Shown piece after piece: positions 47,467 to 56,146 of a DNA stretch of 64,000 nucleotides. Each line of letters starts with the position of its first letter. The stretch's first letter is position 1. Under the pieces are notes generated by a model, which was not told the origin of the DNA, ran no database searches, and was given only the letters and a program-made list of their open reading frames with translations. A program made the translations under genes and the position numbers. The stretch is from Brevundimonas aveniformis DSM 17977 (lineage in GTDB: Bacteria; Pseudomonadota; Alphaproteobacteria; Caulobacterales; Caulobacteraceae): the NCBI RefSeq assembly GCF_000428765.1, contig NZ_AUAO01000001.1, forward strand, positions 186,001-250,000. Direction: 5' to 3'.

Positions 47467-48255
47467 TCAGGCCGGCAGGGCGTGTCGAGCCGGATGGAAG
47501 AACAGGGCCTGACCGATGGCCGCCTTCACATTGTCAGGCTGGAATGGCTTGGTGATCAGGAAGGTCGGCTCAGGCCGCTCACCGGTCAGCAACCGTTCGG
47601 GGAAGGCCGTAATGAAGATCACCGGCACATCATGGATGCTGAGAATGTCTTTGACCGCGTCGATACCGGACGACCCATCGGCAAGTTGAATGTCGGCCAG
47701 GACGAGGCCCGGGCGCTTCTGGGCCACGGCCTCGACAGCTTCGGTCCGGGTTGTGCTGACGGCGACGACCTTGTGGCCGAGTTCGAGAACCAGCGCCTCG
47801 ATGTCAGCCGAGATTACGGCCTCATCTTCGATGATCAGCACATCGGTCGCCAGCTCTGCATCAATGTCGGCCTGGGCCTGAGCAATCAGGGCATCGACTT
47901 CGGTGACGTCCGTGTCGAGAATTGCCGCGGTTTCGGAAGCCGTGAACCCTTCGAGCGCCGTCAGCAGGAAGGCCTGACGCGATCGCGGAGGAATCCGCAG
48001 CAGCCGTTGCGCCGGATTGGCGGTATCGGCTCCGCCCTCTTCAAGCTGGGCTCCCGTTGTCTCCCAGATCGCGTGAAACGCCTGATACAGCGCCACGCGC
48101 GGTGTGGCACTTTCCGACAACTCCAGATCGCCGACCGCCAGGGCTTCCAGCGATGCCCGCACATAGTTGTCACCTGACACCTGATCGCCGGTTAGCGCCC
48201 GCGCGTAACGACGCACATACGGCAGGTGCGGTGCCAGCTTGGCGACTAGACTCAT
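47467..48255 (-). CDS. phyR: General stress response anti-anti-sigma regulator PhyR
   Basis: A 262-residue response regulator. Residues 1-135 mimic an ECF sigma factor (sigma-2- and sigma-4-like). The receiver domain (about 138-255) has D188 as phosphoacceptor in 'LVLADIQLADGS', acidic pocket 'IIEDEA', K236, and 'PVIFITAFPERLLTG', the FATGUY signature of this family. When phosphorylated it binds NepR and frees EcfG. It is divergent from nepR-ecfG, with its own promoter-like site (48306-48330). Length and domain order are normal. Confidence 0.97.
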   Translation of the reverse strand: MSLVAKLAPHLPYVRRYARALTGDQVSGDNYVRASLEALAVGDLELSESATPRVALYQAFHAIWETTGAQLEEGGADTANPAQRLLRIPPRSRQAFLLTALEGFTASETAAILDTDVTEVDALIAQAQADIDAELATDVLIIEDEAVISADIEALVLELGHKVVAVSTTRTEAVEAVAQKRPGLVLADIQLADGSSGIDAVKDILSIHDVPVIFITAFPERLLTGERPEPTFLITKPFQPDNVKAAIGQALFFHPARHALPA

Positions 48256-48305
48256 TTCAACCCCGACACGAAATATGGGCGCGGTGCGCGGCCCGTTGCG
48301 AGCTT

Positions 48306-48330
48306 AACAGCCAAGCTCAATTTTGGTTCC
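48306..48330 (-). promoter_or_regulatory. EcfG-type promoter of phyR (GGAAC-N16-TGTT)
   Basis: Minus strand GGAAC (48330-48326), 16 bases, then TGTT (48309-48306), one base from the consensus CGTT. The phyR ATG is 50 bases further. This implies positive feedback by EcfG on phyR. Confidence 0.72.
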
Positions 48331-48368
48331 CCGACGAATTCTGTACGGTACGAAATCCATCGAGTCTC

Positions 48369-48393
48369 GGAACCTCAACGATATTTCGGCGTT
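48369..48393 (+). promoter_or_regulatory. EcfG-type promoter of nepR-ecfG
   Basis: GGAAC (48369-48373), 16 bases, CGTT (48390-48393), an exact match 44 bases before nepR. Read on the minus strand the same bases give GGAAC-N16-GGTT, so the element is nearly symmetrical and might also fire weakly toward phyR. Confidence 0.86.
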
Positions 48394-48436
48394 CCAAGGT
48401 GCAAATCTCCCCAATCTGATGGGCGTCACGACGACC

Positions 48437-48634
48437 ATGAAAGACAATCCCTTGCCTGATCGCAAGCTCCACGACGACCCACCCAAGCCCGACATTGCCG
48501 AAGCGCGCCTGCGCCAGCAGGCGATCGGCGTGCGTCTTCGCCACCTGTTTGACGAGGTCGTGAACGAACCGGTCCCGGACGAATTTCTGTCGATCCTGAA
48601 AAACGCGGACGAGCGCAATCGGGGCGGTGCATGA
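48437..48634 (+). CDS. nepR: Anti-sigma factor NepR
   Basis: A 65-residue anti-sigma factor. The conserved two-helix core is 'RQQAIGVRLRHLFDEVVNEPVPDEFLSIL' (shown split by the linker EVVNEPVP), preceded by a disordered polar N terminus. It holds EcfG inactive until PhyR-P takes it away. The start at 48437 is chosen because it is downstream of the promoter and gives the usual length. It overlaps ecfG by four bases (ATGA), ensuring balanced synthesis. Confidence 0.95.
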   Translation: MKDNPLPDRKLHDDPPKPDIAEARLRQQAIGVRLRHLFDEVVNEPVPDEFLSILKNADERNRGGA

Positions 48635-49227
48635 CGGACGCAAGGCCGCCTCGTGCTCCCGAGGACGATGAGGCGTTCAAGCGGGAACTGGTTCCGCTGA
48701 TCCCACACCTGCGCGCCTTCGCTCGCACCTTGACCGGTGACGCGACGGCCGCCGACGACCTGGCCCAGGACGCCATGGTCAAGGCCTGGGACGCACGGGC
48801 CAGCTTCCAGCTCGGCACCAATATGAAGGCCTGGACCTTCATGATCCTGCGCAATCAGTTCTACTCGGACAAACGACGGTCCTGGCGACAAACTCAGCTC
48901 GACCAGGAAGCCGCAGAGCGCACGCTTGTGGCTGTCGATGATCCATCAGCCCCGCTGGCCCTCGACGAACTGCGGCGCGCGCTGAACACCCTGCCGGACG
49001 AACAACGTGAAGCCATCGTCCTAGTGGGAGCCGGTGGGTTCGCCTACGAAGAGGCTGCGGCCATCTGCGGCTGTGCGGTCGGGACGGTTAAAAGCCGCGT
49101 CAGCCGGGCGCGGCGCGCCTTGCAGGCCGTGCTGGAGGATGGCTCCTACAGCGCTGATGGCCGGGCCGCCGGCGAAGCCATGGGGGCAATTCTGGCTGAG
49201 GCGGATCGACTTTCCGGTCCGCGTTAA
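48631..49227 (+). CDS. ecfG: General stress sigma factor EcfG (SigT type)
   Basis: A 198-residue ECF sigma factor. The sigma-2 region has 'LRAFARTLTGDATAADDLAQDAMVKAWD'-like content (core 'DDLAQDAMVKAW'), and the sigma-4 region has 'LPDEQREAIVLVGAGGFAYEEAAAICGC' (core 'REAIVLVGAGGFAYEEAA') with 'GTVKSRVSRARRAL'. It directs polymerase to GGAAC-N16-CGTT promoters, of which several lie in this window. It is coupled to nepR and followed after two bases by the sensor kinase gene. The length is typical for ECF15/SigT. Confidence 0.96.
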   Translation: MTDARPPRAPEDDEAFKRELVPLIPHLRAFARTLTGDATAADDLAQDAMVKAWDARASFQLGTNMKAWTFMILRNQFYSDKRRSWRQTQLDQEAAERTLVAVDDPSAPLALDELRRALNTLPDEQREAIVLVGAGGFAYEEAAAICGCAVGTVKSRVSRARRALQAVLEDGSYSADGRAAGEAMGAILAEADRLSGPR

Positions 49228-49229
49228 CC

Positions 49230-50954
49230 GTGCGGCGCTGGCACCGAAGCGGGATCGGAAGTTTCTTCAAGGGGATCCGGCTTCGTCTGATCGTGGCAAT
49301 GGCCATTGCCCTGGCTCCGATCCTGATTCTGAGCGCCATCCAGTCGCGTGCCGCGTTTCGCATGGAGGAGGATCGCGTCGAGCATGACTTGCTCGACGCC
49401 GCGACGGACAGTGCCCATGCGGCTCAGGTTCATGTGGACGCCTCGCTCATGGCGTTGCGAACCCTTCGCCGCGAGAGCCTCGGGACCGATTGCTCGAGCC
49501 GACTGGCCGCGTTGGTCGCCAGCGGGGATCACTATGAAGCCCTGGCCTCCATTGATCGTTCGGGACGTGTGCTGTGCGCCAGCCGCCCCTTGAAGCGGTC
49601 CCGAGTCGACGACCGGCCCTGGTTTGCGCAGGTTAGATCCGGTCGGGACGTCTCGCTTAGCGCATCGCCGGCCTCCCAGTTGTCAGACGAGCCTGCCGTT
49701 ATCGCCGCCGCGCGACGGGAAACACCGGCAGGCGAATTTGCCGGAGCGGTGGTCGCCGTCGTTCCCATCCAGTCGCTCCAGGAGGCCGGGCTCACGGACA
49801 GCGACGTACCCGGAACCGAGGTGGCGCTTGTTGACGCCGACGGCCGCGTCCTGGCCACAACCGACGCCACAGCCTTTCCCACCCAGAGCCCGCCGCCGCG
49901 CTCGCAAGTCGGGCGACTGAGCCGAATTCGCGATGCACGCGGCGAGGCGCGCGTTCAGACCGTCGCCGCCTTCGCCGGAGAGGATCTATTTGTCGTCGCC
50001 ACGGCTCCCAGCCAGGACCTTTTCCGATGGGCTATGGCCAATACGCTGGCGGTTTTCATTCTGCCCCTGCTGGCCTGGTTTGCCGCCCTCGTCAGTGTGA
50101 TGGTCGTCACCGAGCGGGTCATCGTACGTTGGCTGACCTATTTGGAGCGCGTCGCATCCTTGCAGGCCCGGGGACGCCACTCGGTGCGCCCAACCCATGC
50201 CCAGGAAGGCCCCGAAGAGATCCGATCCCTGGCCACCGCGATGGATGCGATGGTGCTGGCGATTGAGGCGCGGGATGCCTCCCTCAGGGAATCGCTCGAT
50301 GAGAAGGACGCGCTGATGCGTGAGATCCACCATCGGGTGAAGAACAACCTTCAGGTCATCACCAGCCTGCTCAATATGCAGCAACGGGCGCTCAAGGACC
50401 CCGTTGCGCGCGCCGCCATGAACGATACCCGCCAGCGAATCACGGCCCTGGCTCTCATCTATCGGGCGCTCTACCAGTCCGAGACGCTCAAGCAGGTGAA
50501 TGTTGCAACCTTCCTGAACGATCTCGTGTCGCAACTGATCACGACCGACCCCAGCGCCGGGCCTCCCACCGAAACCCTAGTTGAGGCCGAGCCTCTGATT
50601 GTAGACCCTGACAAGCTGGCCCCCGTGGCGCTTTGGGCGGTGGAAGCGATTTCCAATGCCCAGAAACACGCCCTGACGGGTCGAGGGGGTCGCCTGGTCG
50701 TGCGCTTCTACTCCGAAGGTGACCTGAGCACGGTTGAGGTCGAGGACGACGGGCCAGGCATCGACACCCCTGACGAGGTCAACGGGCTGGGCCACACCCT
50801 GATGACCGCCTTCGCCCGGCAGCTGAGAGGTGAGGCCACCTTCGATCGTGGGCCAATGGGAGGGCATCGCGCCCGCCTGACCTTCCCCATCCCGGATGTT
50901 TCGCTGGAGCGGCTCACGGATTCGGCCGGTCGGCGGAACCAACGCCCATCCTGA
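49230..50954 (+). CDS. phyK: HisKA_2/HWE-type sensor histidine kinase (PhyK-like)
   Basis: A 574-residue membrane kinase with a GTG start two bases after ecfG. TM1 is at about 17-37 and TM2 at about 275-300; between them lies a periplasmic double-Cache-like sensor domain (about 40-265). A HAMP-like segment is followed by 'MREIHHRVKNNLQVITSLLNMQ' (core HHRVKNNLQ, phospho-His near residue 370) and a HATPase with 'VEAISNAQKHAL' and 'VEDDGPGI'. Its place in the phyR-nepR-ecfG locus makes it the probable kinase for PhyR. The periplasmic signal is unknown. Confidence 0.92.
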   Translation: MRRWHRSGIGSFFKGIRLRLIVAMAIALAPILILSAIQSRAAFRMEEDRVEHDLLDAATDSAHAAQVHVDASLMALRTLRRESLGTDCSSRLAALVASGDHYEALASIDRSGRVLCASRPLKRSRVDDRPWFAQVRSGRDVSLSASPASQLSDEPAVIAAARRETPAGEFAGAVVAVVPIQSLQEAGLTDSDVPGTEVALVDADGRVLATTDATAFPTQSPPPRSQVGRLSRIRDARGEARVQTVAAFAGEDLFVVATAPSQDLFRWAMANTLAVFILPLLAWFAALVSVMVVTERVIVRWLTYLERVASLQARGRHSVRPTHAQEGPEEIRSLATAMDAMVLAIEARDASLRESLDEKDALMREIHHRVKNNLQVITSLLNMQQRALKDPVARAAMNDTRQRITALALIYRALYQSETLKQVNVATFLNDLVSQLITTDPSAGPPTETLVEAEPLIVDPDKLAPVALWAVEAISNAQKHALTGRGGRLVVRFYSEGDLSTVEVEDDGPGIDTPDEVNGLGHTLMTAFARQLRGEATFDRGPMGGHRARLTFPIPDVSLERLTDSAGRRNQRPS

Positions 50955-50959
50955 GCATT
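50935..50959 (+). promoter_or_regulatory. EcfG-like promoter of the entericidin gene (GGAAC-N16-CATT)
   Basis: GGAAC (50935-50939) inside the end of the kinase gene, 16 bases, CATT (50956-50959), one mismatch to CGTT. The expected start lies about 29 bases before the small lipoprotein ATG at 50995. Confidence 0.65.
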
Positions 50960-50994
50960 TTGGCTGTCAGGATTTGAAGAAAAGGGTTCTCCGC

Positions 50995-51132
50995 ATGCGT
51001 AAGGTCTTTGTTCTCTTCGCTGCCGCCGCCGCTTTGTCGGTGGCCGCCTGCAATACCATTGCGGGCGTCGGTCGCGATGCCCAGGCCGCCGGATCTGCCG
51101 TCGAGCAAGCCGCTGAGGACGCCGCCGACTAA
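50995..51132 (+). CDS. Entericidin-family small lipoprotein
   Basis: A 45-residue predicted lipoprotein: MRKVFVLFAAAAAL, lipobox SVAAC (Cys19), then 'NTIAGVGRDAQAAGSAVEQAAEDAAD' (core 'GVGRDAQAAGSAV'), the classical entericidin A/B-like tail forming a short amphipathic helix. Entericidins are outer-membrane-anchored peptides linked to starvation and stress. It follows an EcfG-like promoter and is followed by a strong terminator, so it is a separate short transcript beside the stress regulators. Confidence 0.9.
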   Translation: MRKVFVLFAAAAALSVAACNTIAGVGRDAQAAGSAVEQAAEDAAD

Positions 51133-51195
51133 CCGCCTCAACGAACCAGCGTCGCGGCCCATTTCCCCCCGACTGCCGCGACGATGAAGAGAAGG

Positions 51196-51224
51196 CCCCG
51201 CCGCGCCCCGGCGGGGTCTTTTTC
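51196..51224 (+). terminator. Rho-independent terminator after the entericidin gene
   Basis: CCCCGCCG (51196-51203) pairs perfectly with CGGCGGGG (51209-51216), five-base loop, then TCTTTTTC. Confidence 0.9.
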
Positions 51225-51327
51225 ATTAGAGTTAAGCCGTTCGCCCGTACGGGGTGTCATCGCTCCAGATACCCGCGCTGTTAGGTTTTTGGTAACGAAG
51301 TCGCTGGGGATGGCCTAGGGTACGTGC

Positions 51328-51861
51328 ATGAGCCTGCGCGTCCCTGTCCTGGTCTTCGCTGGAATGTTCGTCGCCACCCTGGTCCTGATCGGGTGCGATG
51401 CGGCCGATCACTCGCCGGCTCCCGCGGATGAGGATCCTGCAGCCGGGCATCTCAACCTGACCTGGAATGACCTGGCCAGCGACGAAGGCACCGCCCTGGT
51501 TCTATTGGGCGAAGGCAATCGCCAGATCTTCCACATGGCCTGTCTTCGCGCCGACCGGGAGATGCAGATCATCGCCTCGGACTTTACCGTGATCGGCTCC
51601 GAGGAACGGATGACCATGGGCATCGCCAACGAAGCCTTTGGCTTTGTGGCGGACACCCAATGGACCGGTAGCGGCGTTATGGCCCGCACCGCCATCGACC
51701 CGTCGCTTCTCGACCACCTGGCGCGCACCAGCGACCTGTCCGTCCTCTATGGCATCCAGCAGGGCGGGCCTTGGCCGGCCCCCTCACAGGATCAGCGCGA
51801 CGGCTTCATCCTGGCCTGTGCCGAGATCGGCCAGCTGGATCATACCGATCCCACCGAATAG
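51328..51861 (+). CDS. Hypothetical lipoprotein
   Basis: A 177-residue predicted lipoprotein with a hydrophobic signal and lipobox VLIGC (Cys23). The mature part begins with an acidic Pro/Asp-rich linker, then a single domain with 'ALVLLGEGNRQIFHMACLR', 'EERMTMGIANEAFGFVAD' and 'FILACAEIGQ'; three cysteines in total after the signal. I know no family name; similar secreted proteins of unknown role occur in Caulobacterales. It is convergent with the aldehyde dehydrogenase gene, six bases apart. Confidence 0.68.
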   Translation: MSLRVPVLVFAGMFVATLVLIGCDAADHSPAPADEDPAAGHLNLTWNDLASDEGTALVLLGEGNRQIFHMACLRADREMQIIASDFTVIGSEERMTMGIANEAFGFVADTQWTGSGVMARTAIDPSLLDHLARTSDLSVLYGIQQGGPWPAPSQDQRDGFILACAEIGQLDHTDPTE

Positions 51862-51867
51862 GTCGCG

Positions 51868-53304
51868 TTAGGCCTGGGTGTAGGTGGTCTTGAACTTCGT
51901 ATAGAATTCACGGGCATACGGCCCCTGTTCACGCGGTCCGAAGGACGAGCCCTTGGTGCCACCGAAGGGGGCATTCAGGTCAACGCCGGCGGTCGGTAGA
52001 TTGACCATGACCATGCCGGCCTGAAGCTCGCGCTTGAAGCGTTCGGCCTGTTTCAGCGAGGTCGTGAACACGCCGGCCGACAGGCCGAACTCCGTGTCAT
52101 TGGCGATGGCCAGCGCCTGATCGGCATCATCCGCCGGTATGACCGAAGCGACCGGGCCGAAGATTTCCTCGCGGGCAATCCGCATGGAATTGTCCACGTC
52201 GGCGAACAGGGCCGGGGCGATGTAGAAGCCATCGGTTGCGAGCTTGAGCCGCTCACCGCCGCCGATCAGCTTGGCCCCTTCGCCCTTGCCGATCTCGACA
52301 TAGTCGAGGTCCTGGTTGAGCTGGGCGGCCGAGACGGCAGGGCCGATGTTGGTTTTGGGGTCGAGCGCATGGCCGACGACGAGGGCGGCGCGGCGCGCCT
52401 CCATCTTCTCGACGAAGGCGGCGTAGATCGACCGCTCCACGACGATGCGTGACGAGGCCGTGCACCGCTGGCCGGTGGCGAAGAAGGCACCGTTTGCCGC
52501 CGCCTCGACCGCTGCATCCAGGTCGGCGTCGGCCAGGACGACCAGCGGGTTCTTGCCGCCCATCTCCAGCTGGAACCGCTTCAAGCCCGCCGCGCAAGCC
52601 GCAGCGACACGCGCGCCCACACCGGTCGAGCCGGTGAAGGAGACGGCGTCGACGCCCGCATGGTTCAGCATGGCCTCGCCGACCACCGAGCCCTTGCCCA
52701 TGACCAGGTTGAAGACGCCGGCGGGGGCACCGCACTCGCGGATGATGTCGGCCAGGGCCCAGGCCGAGGCCGGGACCAGATCGGCGGGCTTCATCACCAC
52801 CGTGTTGCCGTAGGCCAGCGCCGGGGCGGCCTTCCAGGCCGGGATGGCGATGGGGAAATTCCAGGGCGTGATCAGGCCGACGACACCAACCGGCTCGCGC
52901 CGGGCCTCGACGGAAACGCTCGGGCGGGCACCGGGGATGATGTCGCCGCCGCCGCGCAGGGCCTCACCGGCGAAAAACTTGAAGACGCGGGCGGCGCGTT
53001 CGACCTCGCCTTTTCCTTCCGCGAGGGTCTTGCCCTCTTCGCGCGAGAGCAGTTCACCCAACTCGTCCTTACGGGCCATCAGCCGGTCGCCGACACGATC
53101 CAGCAGATCGGCGCGGTCCTGATGAACGCGGCTCCAGGCCGGCAGGGCGGCGCGGGCGGCCTGGACGGCCTGATCGACGTTTTCGGCATTGGCTTGCGCG
53201 AACTGGCCGATGACGTCCGAGACGTCGGACGGATTGATGTTCTCGGACCAGTCCTGGCCCTCGATCCACTCTCCGCCGATGAGGTTGGCCTTGCGCGTCG
53301 TCAT
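51868..53304 (-). CDS. Aldehyde dehydrogenase (2-oxoglutarate-semialdehyde type)
   Basis: A 478-residue NAD(P)+-dependent dehydrogenase. 'PWNFPIAIPAWKAAPALAYGN' opens the cofactor site, 'FTGSTGVGARVAAAC' is the Rossmann Gly motif, 'LEMGGKNPLVVL' carries the general-base Glu, and 'FFATGQRCTASSR' the nucleophile Cys. 'EEIFGPVASVIP' and 'PFGGTKGSSFGPREQG' are typical of the 2,5-dioxovalerate/succinate-semialdehyde group, hence the tentative substrate. The start at 53304 gives the usual N terminus. No sugar-acid pathway genes are adjacent, so the pathway is uncertain. Confidence 0.92.
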   Translation of the reverse strand: MTTRKANLIGGEWIEGQDWSENINPSDVSDVIGQFAQANAENVDQAVQAARAALPAWSRVHQDRADLLDRVGDRLMARKDELGELLSREEGKTLAEGKGEVERAARVFKFFAGEALRGGGDIIPGARPSVSVEARREPVGVVGLITPWNFPIAIPAWKAAPALAYGNTVVMKPADLVPASAWALADIIRECGAPAGVFNLVMGKGSVVGEAMLNHAGVDAVSFTGSTGVGARVAAACAAGLKRFQLEMGGKNPLVVLADADLDAAVEAAANGAFFATGQRCTASSRIVVERSIYAAFVEKMEARRAALVVGHALDPKTNIGPAVSAAQLNQDLDYVEIGKGEGAKLIGGGERLKLATDGFYIAPALFADVDNSMRIAREEIFGPVASVIPADDADQALAIANDTEFGLSAGVFTTSLKQAERFKRELQAGMVMVNLPTAGVDLNAPFGGTKGSSFGPREQGPYAREFYTKFKTTYTQA

Positions 53305-53365
53305 GTCAGCTCTCCTGCTCGCGGCCCCGATGTAGAGGGGCGAACGCGGGAATGCCAGCCATGGA

Positions 53366-53785
53366 TCAGGCCAACCAGCCATCCAGGGCCGCGATCAGGT
53401 CCGGCACCTGTTCGGGCAGATAGTACTCGGGGGAACCGGCCCCCCAGACCGGGTCAGGCCAAGCCTCGTCGTCCTGGCGTCGGCCAATGACATGGACGTG
53501 AAGCTGGGGCGTGACGTTGCCCAGCGTCGCCACATTCAGCTTCACGACCGGGCGCTCCAGATATTCTCCCAGCCGCCGCACGGCCATCGACGCGACGATG
53601 ACCTCCTCCATCAATCGCCCGCGATCCGCAGCCGTCAGGTCGGTCAGCTCCACCGCGTGGGGAACGCGCGGCAGAAGGATCAGCCAGGGGAAGCGTGCGT
53701 CGTCCTGGAACCGGACCTGGCACAGCGGGAGGTCCTTGATCACCCAGGACCCGGGCTCGAAGGCGGGATCGGGGGTCCAGCTCAT
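53366..53785 (-). CDS. HIT-family nucleotide hydrolase/transferase
   Basis: A 139-residue protein with the HIT motif in the form 'PQLHVHVIGRRQDD' (H-x-H-x-x-x-R in place of the classical third His), as in a bacterial HIT subgroup. 'PWLILLPRVPHAVELTDL' is the preceding strand-helix block. HIT proteins bind nucleotides and cleave phosphoramidates or dinucleotides. The start at 53785 overlaps the upstream secreted-protein gene by four bases (ATGA). It lies 61 bases before the aldehyde dehydrogenase start and is probably co-transcribed with it or independent of it. Confidence 0.88.
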   Translation of the reverse strand: MSWTPDPAFEPGSWVIKDLPLCQVRFQDDARFPWLILLPRVPHAVELTDLTAADRGRLMEEVIVASMAVRRLGEYLERPVVKLNVATLGNVTPQLHVHVIGRRQDDEAWPDPVWGAGSPEYYLPEQVPDLIAALDGWLA

Positions 53786-54258
53786 TCGGGCGCAGCCTGC
53801 ATGGCCGCGATCATGGCGTCGTAGCGGTCGGCCACAGTGTCGAAAGTCGTCAGATCGTGGCCTTCCGGCTCGCAGGCGTTGCGGACACGCCATTCACGCT
53901 GATCACGCCAATGGGCTGGAACGTCGGTCAGCTGGGCGAAATGGTTCCTGAGGGCCTCGAGATCCTCGGGGTCGCTCATCACGCGGTCGAGTCCCAGGAA
54001 TATCTGGACATGGTCTTCGAGGTCGTGAGCCTCGGACGTCCAATCGTACAACTCCCAGCGACACCCCTCGCCGTCCCGACCGTCATAGGCCGGGGACGTT
54101 GAGAAGGCGGCCCATCGGACCTCGGCCCAGGCCTGGAAGGCCAGCGACACCCGCTCGGCGAAGGGGGAGTATTCCGGCTCCTGCGCCTGGGCTGTTCCGG
54201 CCCCGGCGGCGAGCATCATCGCCGCCAGCAGCCCTGCCGCGCCCGACGCCCGCCTCAT
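53782..54258 (-). CDS. Hypothetical exported protein
   Basis: A 158-residue protein with a clear signal peptide (1-25, ending 'GTAQAQ'). The mature part is Trp- and acid-rich: 'WAEVRWAAFST', 'CRWELYDWTSEAHDLEDHVQ' and 'HWRDQREWRVRNACEPEGH', with two cysteines that could pair. I recognise no family. It overlaps the VOC gene upstream and the HIT gene downstream by four bases each, so the three form one operon. A periplasmic location is predicted. Confidence 0.68.
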   Translation of the reverse strand: MRRASGAAGLLAAMMLAAGAGTAQAQEPEYSPFAERVSLAFQAWAEVRWAAFSTSPAYDGRDGEGCRWELYDWTSEAHDLEDHVQIFLGLDRVMSDPEDLEALRNHFAQLTDVPAHWRDQREWRVRNACEPEGHDLTTFDTVADRYDAMIAAMQAAPE

Positions 54259-54638
54259 TCCGCCGCCCCCGGCCCCATGACGAAGGCGTTCAGCTTGTTG
54301 CCGTCCGGGTCACGGAAATAGGCGGCGTAGAATCCGTCGCCGCGCGGACCGGGGGGACCTTCGTCGGTGCCGCCGTTGGCCAGGGCGATGTCGTAGACCT
54401 CGCGCACCTGGGCCGGGCTGGCGCATTCCAGGGCGACCATGACGCCGTTGCCGACGGTGGCGGCCTGTTTGTCGAACGGCTGCGTCAGGCCGATGCCGGC
54501 CCCGCCGCCGGCCGTGCCCCAGGCGATGGCACCGGGCCACTCCATCATCCGCCCCGTGCCGAGCGCCCCGCAGACCTTGTCGTAGAAGGCCGCCCCGCGC
54601 TCCAGATCATTGGTGCCGAGCGTCACATAGCCGATCAT
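54255..54638 (-). CDS. VOC-family (glyoxalase/dioxygenase fold) protein
   Basis: A 127-residue protein of the vicinal oxygen chelate superfamily. 'MIGYVTLGTNDLERGAAFYDKV' is the first beta-alpha-beta unit (conserved 'GTNDLERAAAFYD' pattern), and 'YAAYFRDPDGNKLNAFVMG' the last, where metal ligands are usually found (Asn/Glu here weak). Such proteins act as lyases, fosfomycin-type resistance or metal-binding enzymes; the substrate is unknown. The start at 54638 is fixed by the conserved N terminus. It is the first gene of a three-gene minus-strand unit. Confidence 0.86.
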   Translation of the reverse strand: MIGYVTLGTNDLERGAAFYDKVCGALGTGRMMEWPGAIAWGTAGGGAGIGLTQPFDKQAATVGNGVMVALECASPAQVREVYDIALANGGTDEGPPGPRGDGFYAAYFRDPDGNKLNAFVMGPGAAE

Positions 54639-54684
54639 GGCGTCCTCCGCTGAAAGCCGCGCCGACAATGGCACAGAAGGCCTG

Positions 54685-55317
54685 TCAGGGACAGGCTCGC
54701 GGCGGGTTGGATGGGCTAGGCGGGAGCACATCCACCACCAGCATCCCGTTCCCGGCGTCAGCCGCAGGATCCGGATTGGCGGCGATGAAGGTTTGATACA
54801 TGCGCTCTCGTTCGGTTGAGGACAGGGTGTCGATCTCGACTGCGTTCCAACGTTGGCCCTCGTCGTCCTCGAGCGCGAGGGTAAATCGGCCACCTTCAGT
54901 CATCGCCTCCAAAAGCCCGGGCGTGGCGGGTCCGCCATAGGCTCCCGCTCCATCAGAACCGCTGGACCAATCCTGCCCCCTGACGGGGCCGGCCGGCACC
55001 GGCACGCGGTACCCGCGCCAGACCTGGCCTTGCGGCCCGAGGAGAACGGACTGCACGAAACTAAAACGGTCGCGACAGTAGGCCCCGAACCGGATCGACC
55101 AGCCTACGCCGGTCGGCTCGCCAAGCTGCCCCCCAGCGTTCTCGTACCAAACGTTGAAGGAATAGCTCGCGCCCTCCTCAATGCTGCCAGCCATGAGGGA
55201 AACGTCTCCCGCTCGTTCGATGCGCACAACCTCCGGCTGGGCCGGTCCCGGCCCCGCGACGGAGGAGGCGGAGCACGCCGATACGAGCAGGGCCGCAGCC
55301 AGAATCAGAACGCGCAT
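54685..55317 (-). CDS. Hypothetical lipoprotein
   Basis: A 210-residue predicted lipoprotein with lipobox LLVSAC (Cys15). The mature domain has '[21 protein letters not shown]', '[17 protein letters not shown]' and '[16 protein letters not shown]', then a Ser/Gly-rich loop and a C-terminal Pro tail. It is mainly beta by pattern. I do not recognise a family. It is transcribed divergently from trmD, with about 100 bases between, and stands 46 bases upstream of the VOC gene. Confidence 0.66.
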   Translation of the reverse strand: MRVLILAAALLVSACSASSVAGPGPAQPEVVRIERAGDVSLMAGSIEEGASYSFNVWYENAGGQLGEPTGVGWSIRFGAYCRDRFSFVQSVLLGPQGQVWRGYRVPVPAGPVRGQDWSSGSDGAGAYGGPATPGLLEAMTEGGRFTLALEDDEGQRWNAVEIDTLSSTERERMYQTFIAANPDPAADAGNGMLVVDVLPPSPSNPPRACP

Positions 55318-55417
55318 AGATTCCTCCCGACAACCCGCGATCCTGCTGACGCCGGAGACGCCTCGTCAAGCTACTCCTGCCCCTTCTCCCCTGAAGGCGC
55401 GAAGAGTAAGAGGCCCC

Positions 55418-56128
55418 ATGCCCTTTACCGCGACCGTCCTGACCATGTTCCCCGAAGCCTTTCCCGGGCCGCTCGGCGTTTCGTTGATCGGGACGGCGTG
55501 GCGCGAGAAGGGACTCTGGGCGCTGGAAACCCTTGACATTCGGGGCTTCAGCGCCGATAGGCGCGGCTTCCTGGACGACACCCCTGCGGGGGGCGGTCCA
55601 GGACAGGTACTGAAGGCGGACGTGGTGGCCCGGGCTCTCGATAGCCTGGAAGGGCCGCAGCGGCCGCTTTTGTGCATGAGCGCCCGGGGCCGGCCCCTGA
55701 CCCAGGCGCGTGTCAGAGAATGGGCTGCGGGAGACGGCGTCGTCGTCCTCTGTGGTCGGTTCGAGGGGGTGGACCAGCGGGTGCTCGACGCCCGGGGGTT
55801 CGAGGAAATCTCCGTCGGAGACGCGGTTCTCGCCGGCGGCGAGGCGGCGGCGATGGTGGTGATTGAGGCGTGCGTGCGGCTGATCCCGGGGGTCCTGGGC
55901 GAGGCGGCATCCACCCAGGAAGAAAGCTTCGAGGACGGCCTTCTCGAGCATCCGCAGTACACGCGACCGCGGAGTTTCGAGGGCCTCGACATCCCCGAGG
56001 TCCTGTTGTCAGGCGATCACAAGCGGATCGCCAGATGGCGGCGGGAACAACGGGAAGCGGCTACGCGGGAACGGCGTCCAGACCTCTGGGCCGCCCACCT
56101 CGCCAACTTACAGCTAAAGGGCCAATGA
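55418..56128 (+). CDS. trmD: tRNA (guanine37-N1)-methyltransferase
   Basis: A 236-residue SPOUT methyltransferase that makes m1G37 in tRNAs reading CNN and related codons, preventing frameshifts. Family blocks are '[20 protein letters not shown]', '[17 protein letters not shown]', '[13 protein letters not shown]', '[14 protein letters not shown]' and '[20 protein letters not shown]' (SAM knot), with 'LEHPQYTRP' near the C terminus. The start at 55418 follows AAGAGG. It is followed by rplS 18 bases on. rpsP and rimM, often upstream in this operon, are not here. Confidence 0.97.
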   Translation: MPFTATVLTMFPEAFPGPLGVSLIGTAWREKGLWALETLDIRGFSADRRGFLDDTPAGGGPGQVLKADVVARALDSLEGPQRPLLCMSARGRPLTQARVREWAAGDGVVVLCGRFEGVDQRVLDARGFEEISVGDAVLAGGEAAAMVVIEACVRLIPGVLGEAASTQEESFEDGLLEHPQYTRPRSFEGLDIPEVLLSGDHKRIARWRREQREAATRERRPDLWAAHLANLQLKGQ

Positions 56129-56146
56129 AGCCCAGGAGACATGACG

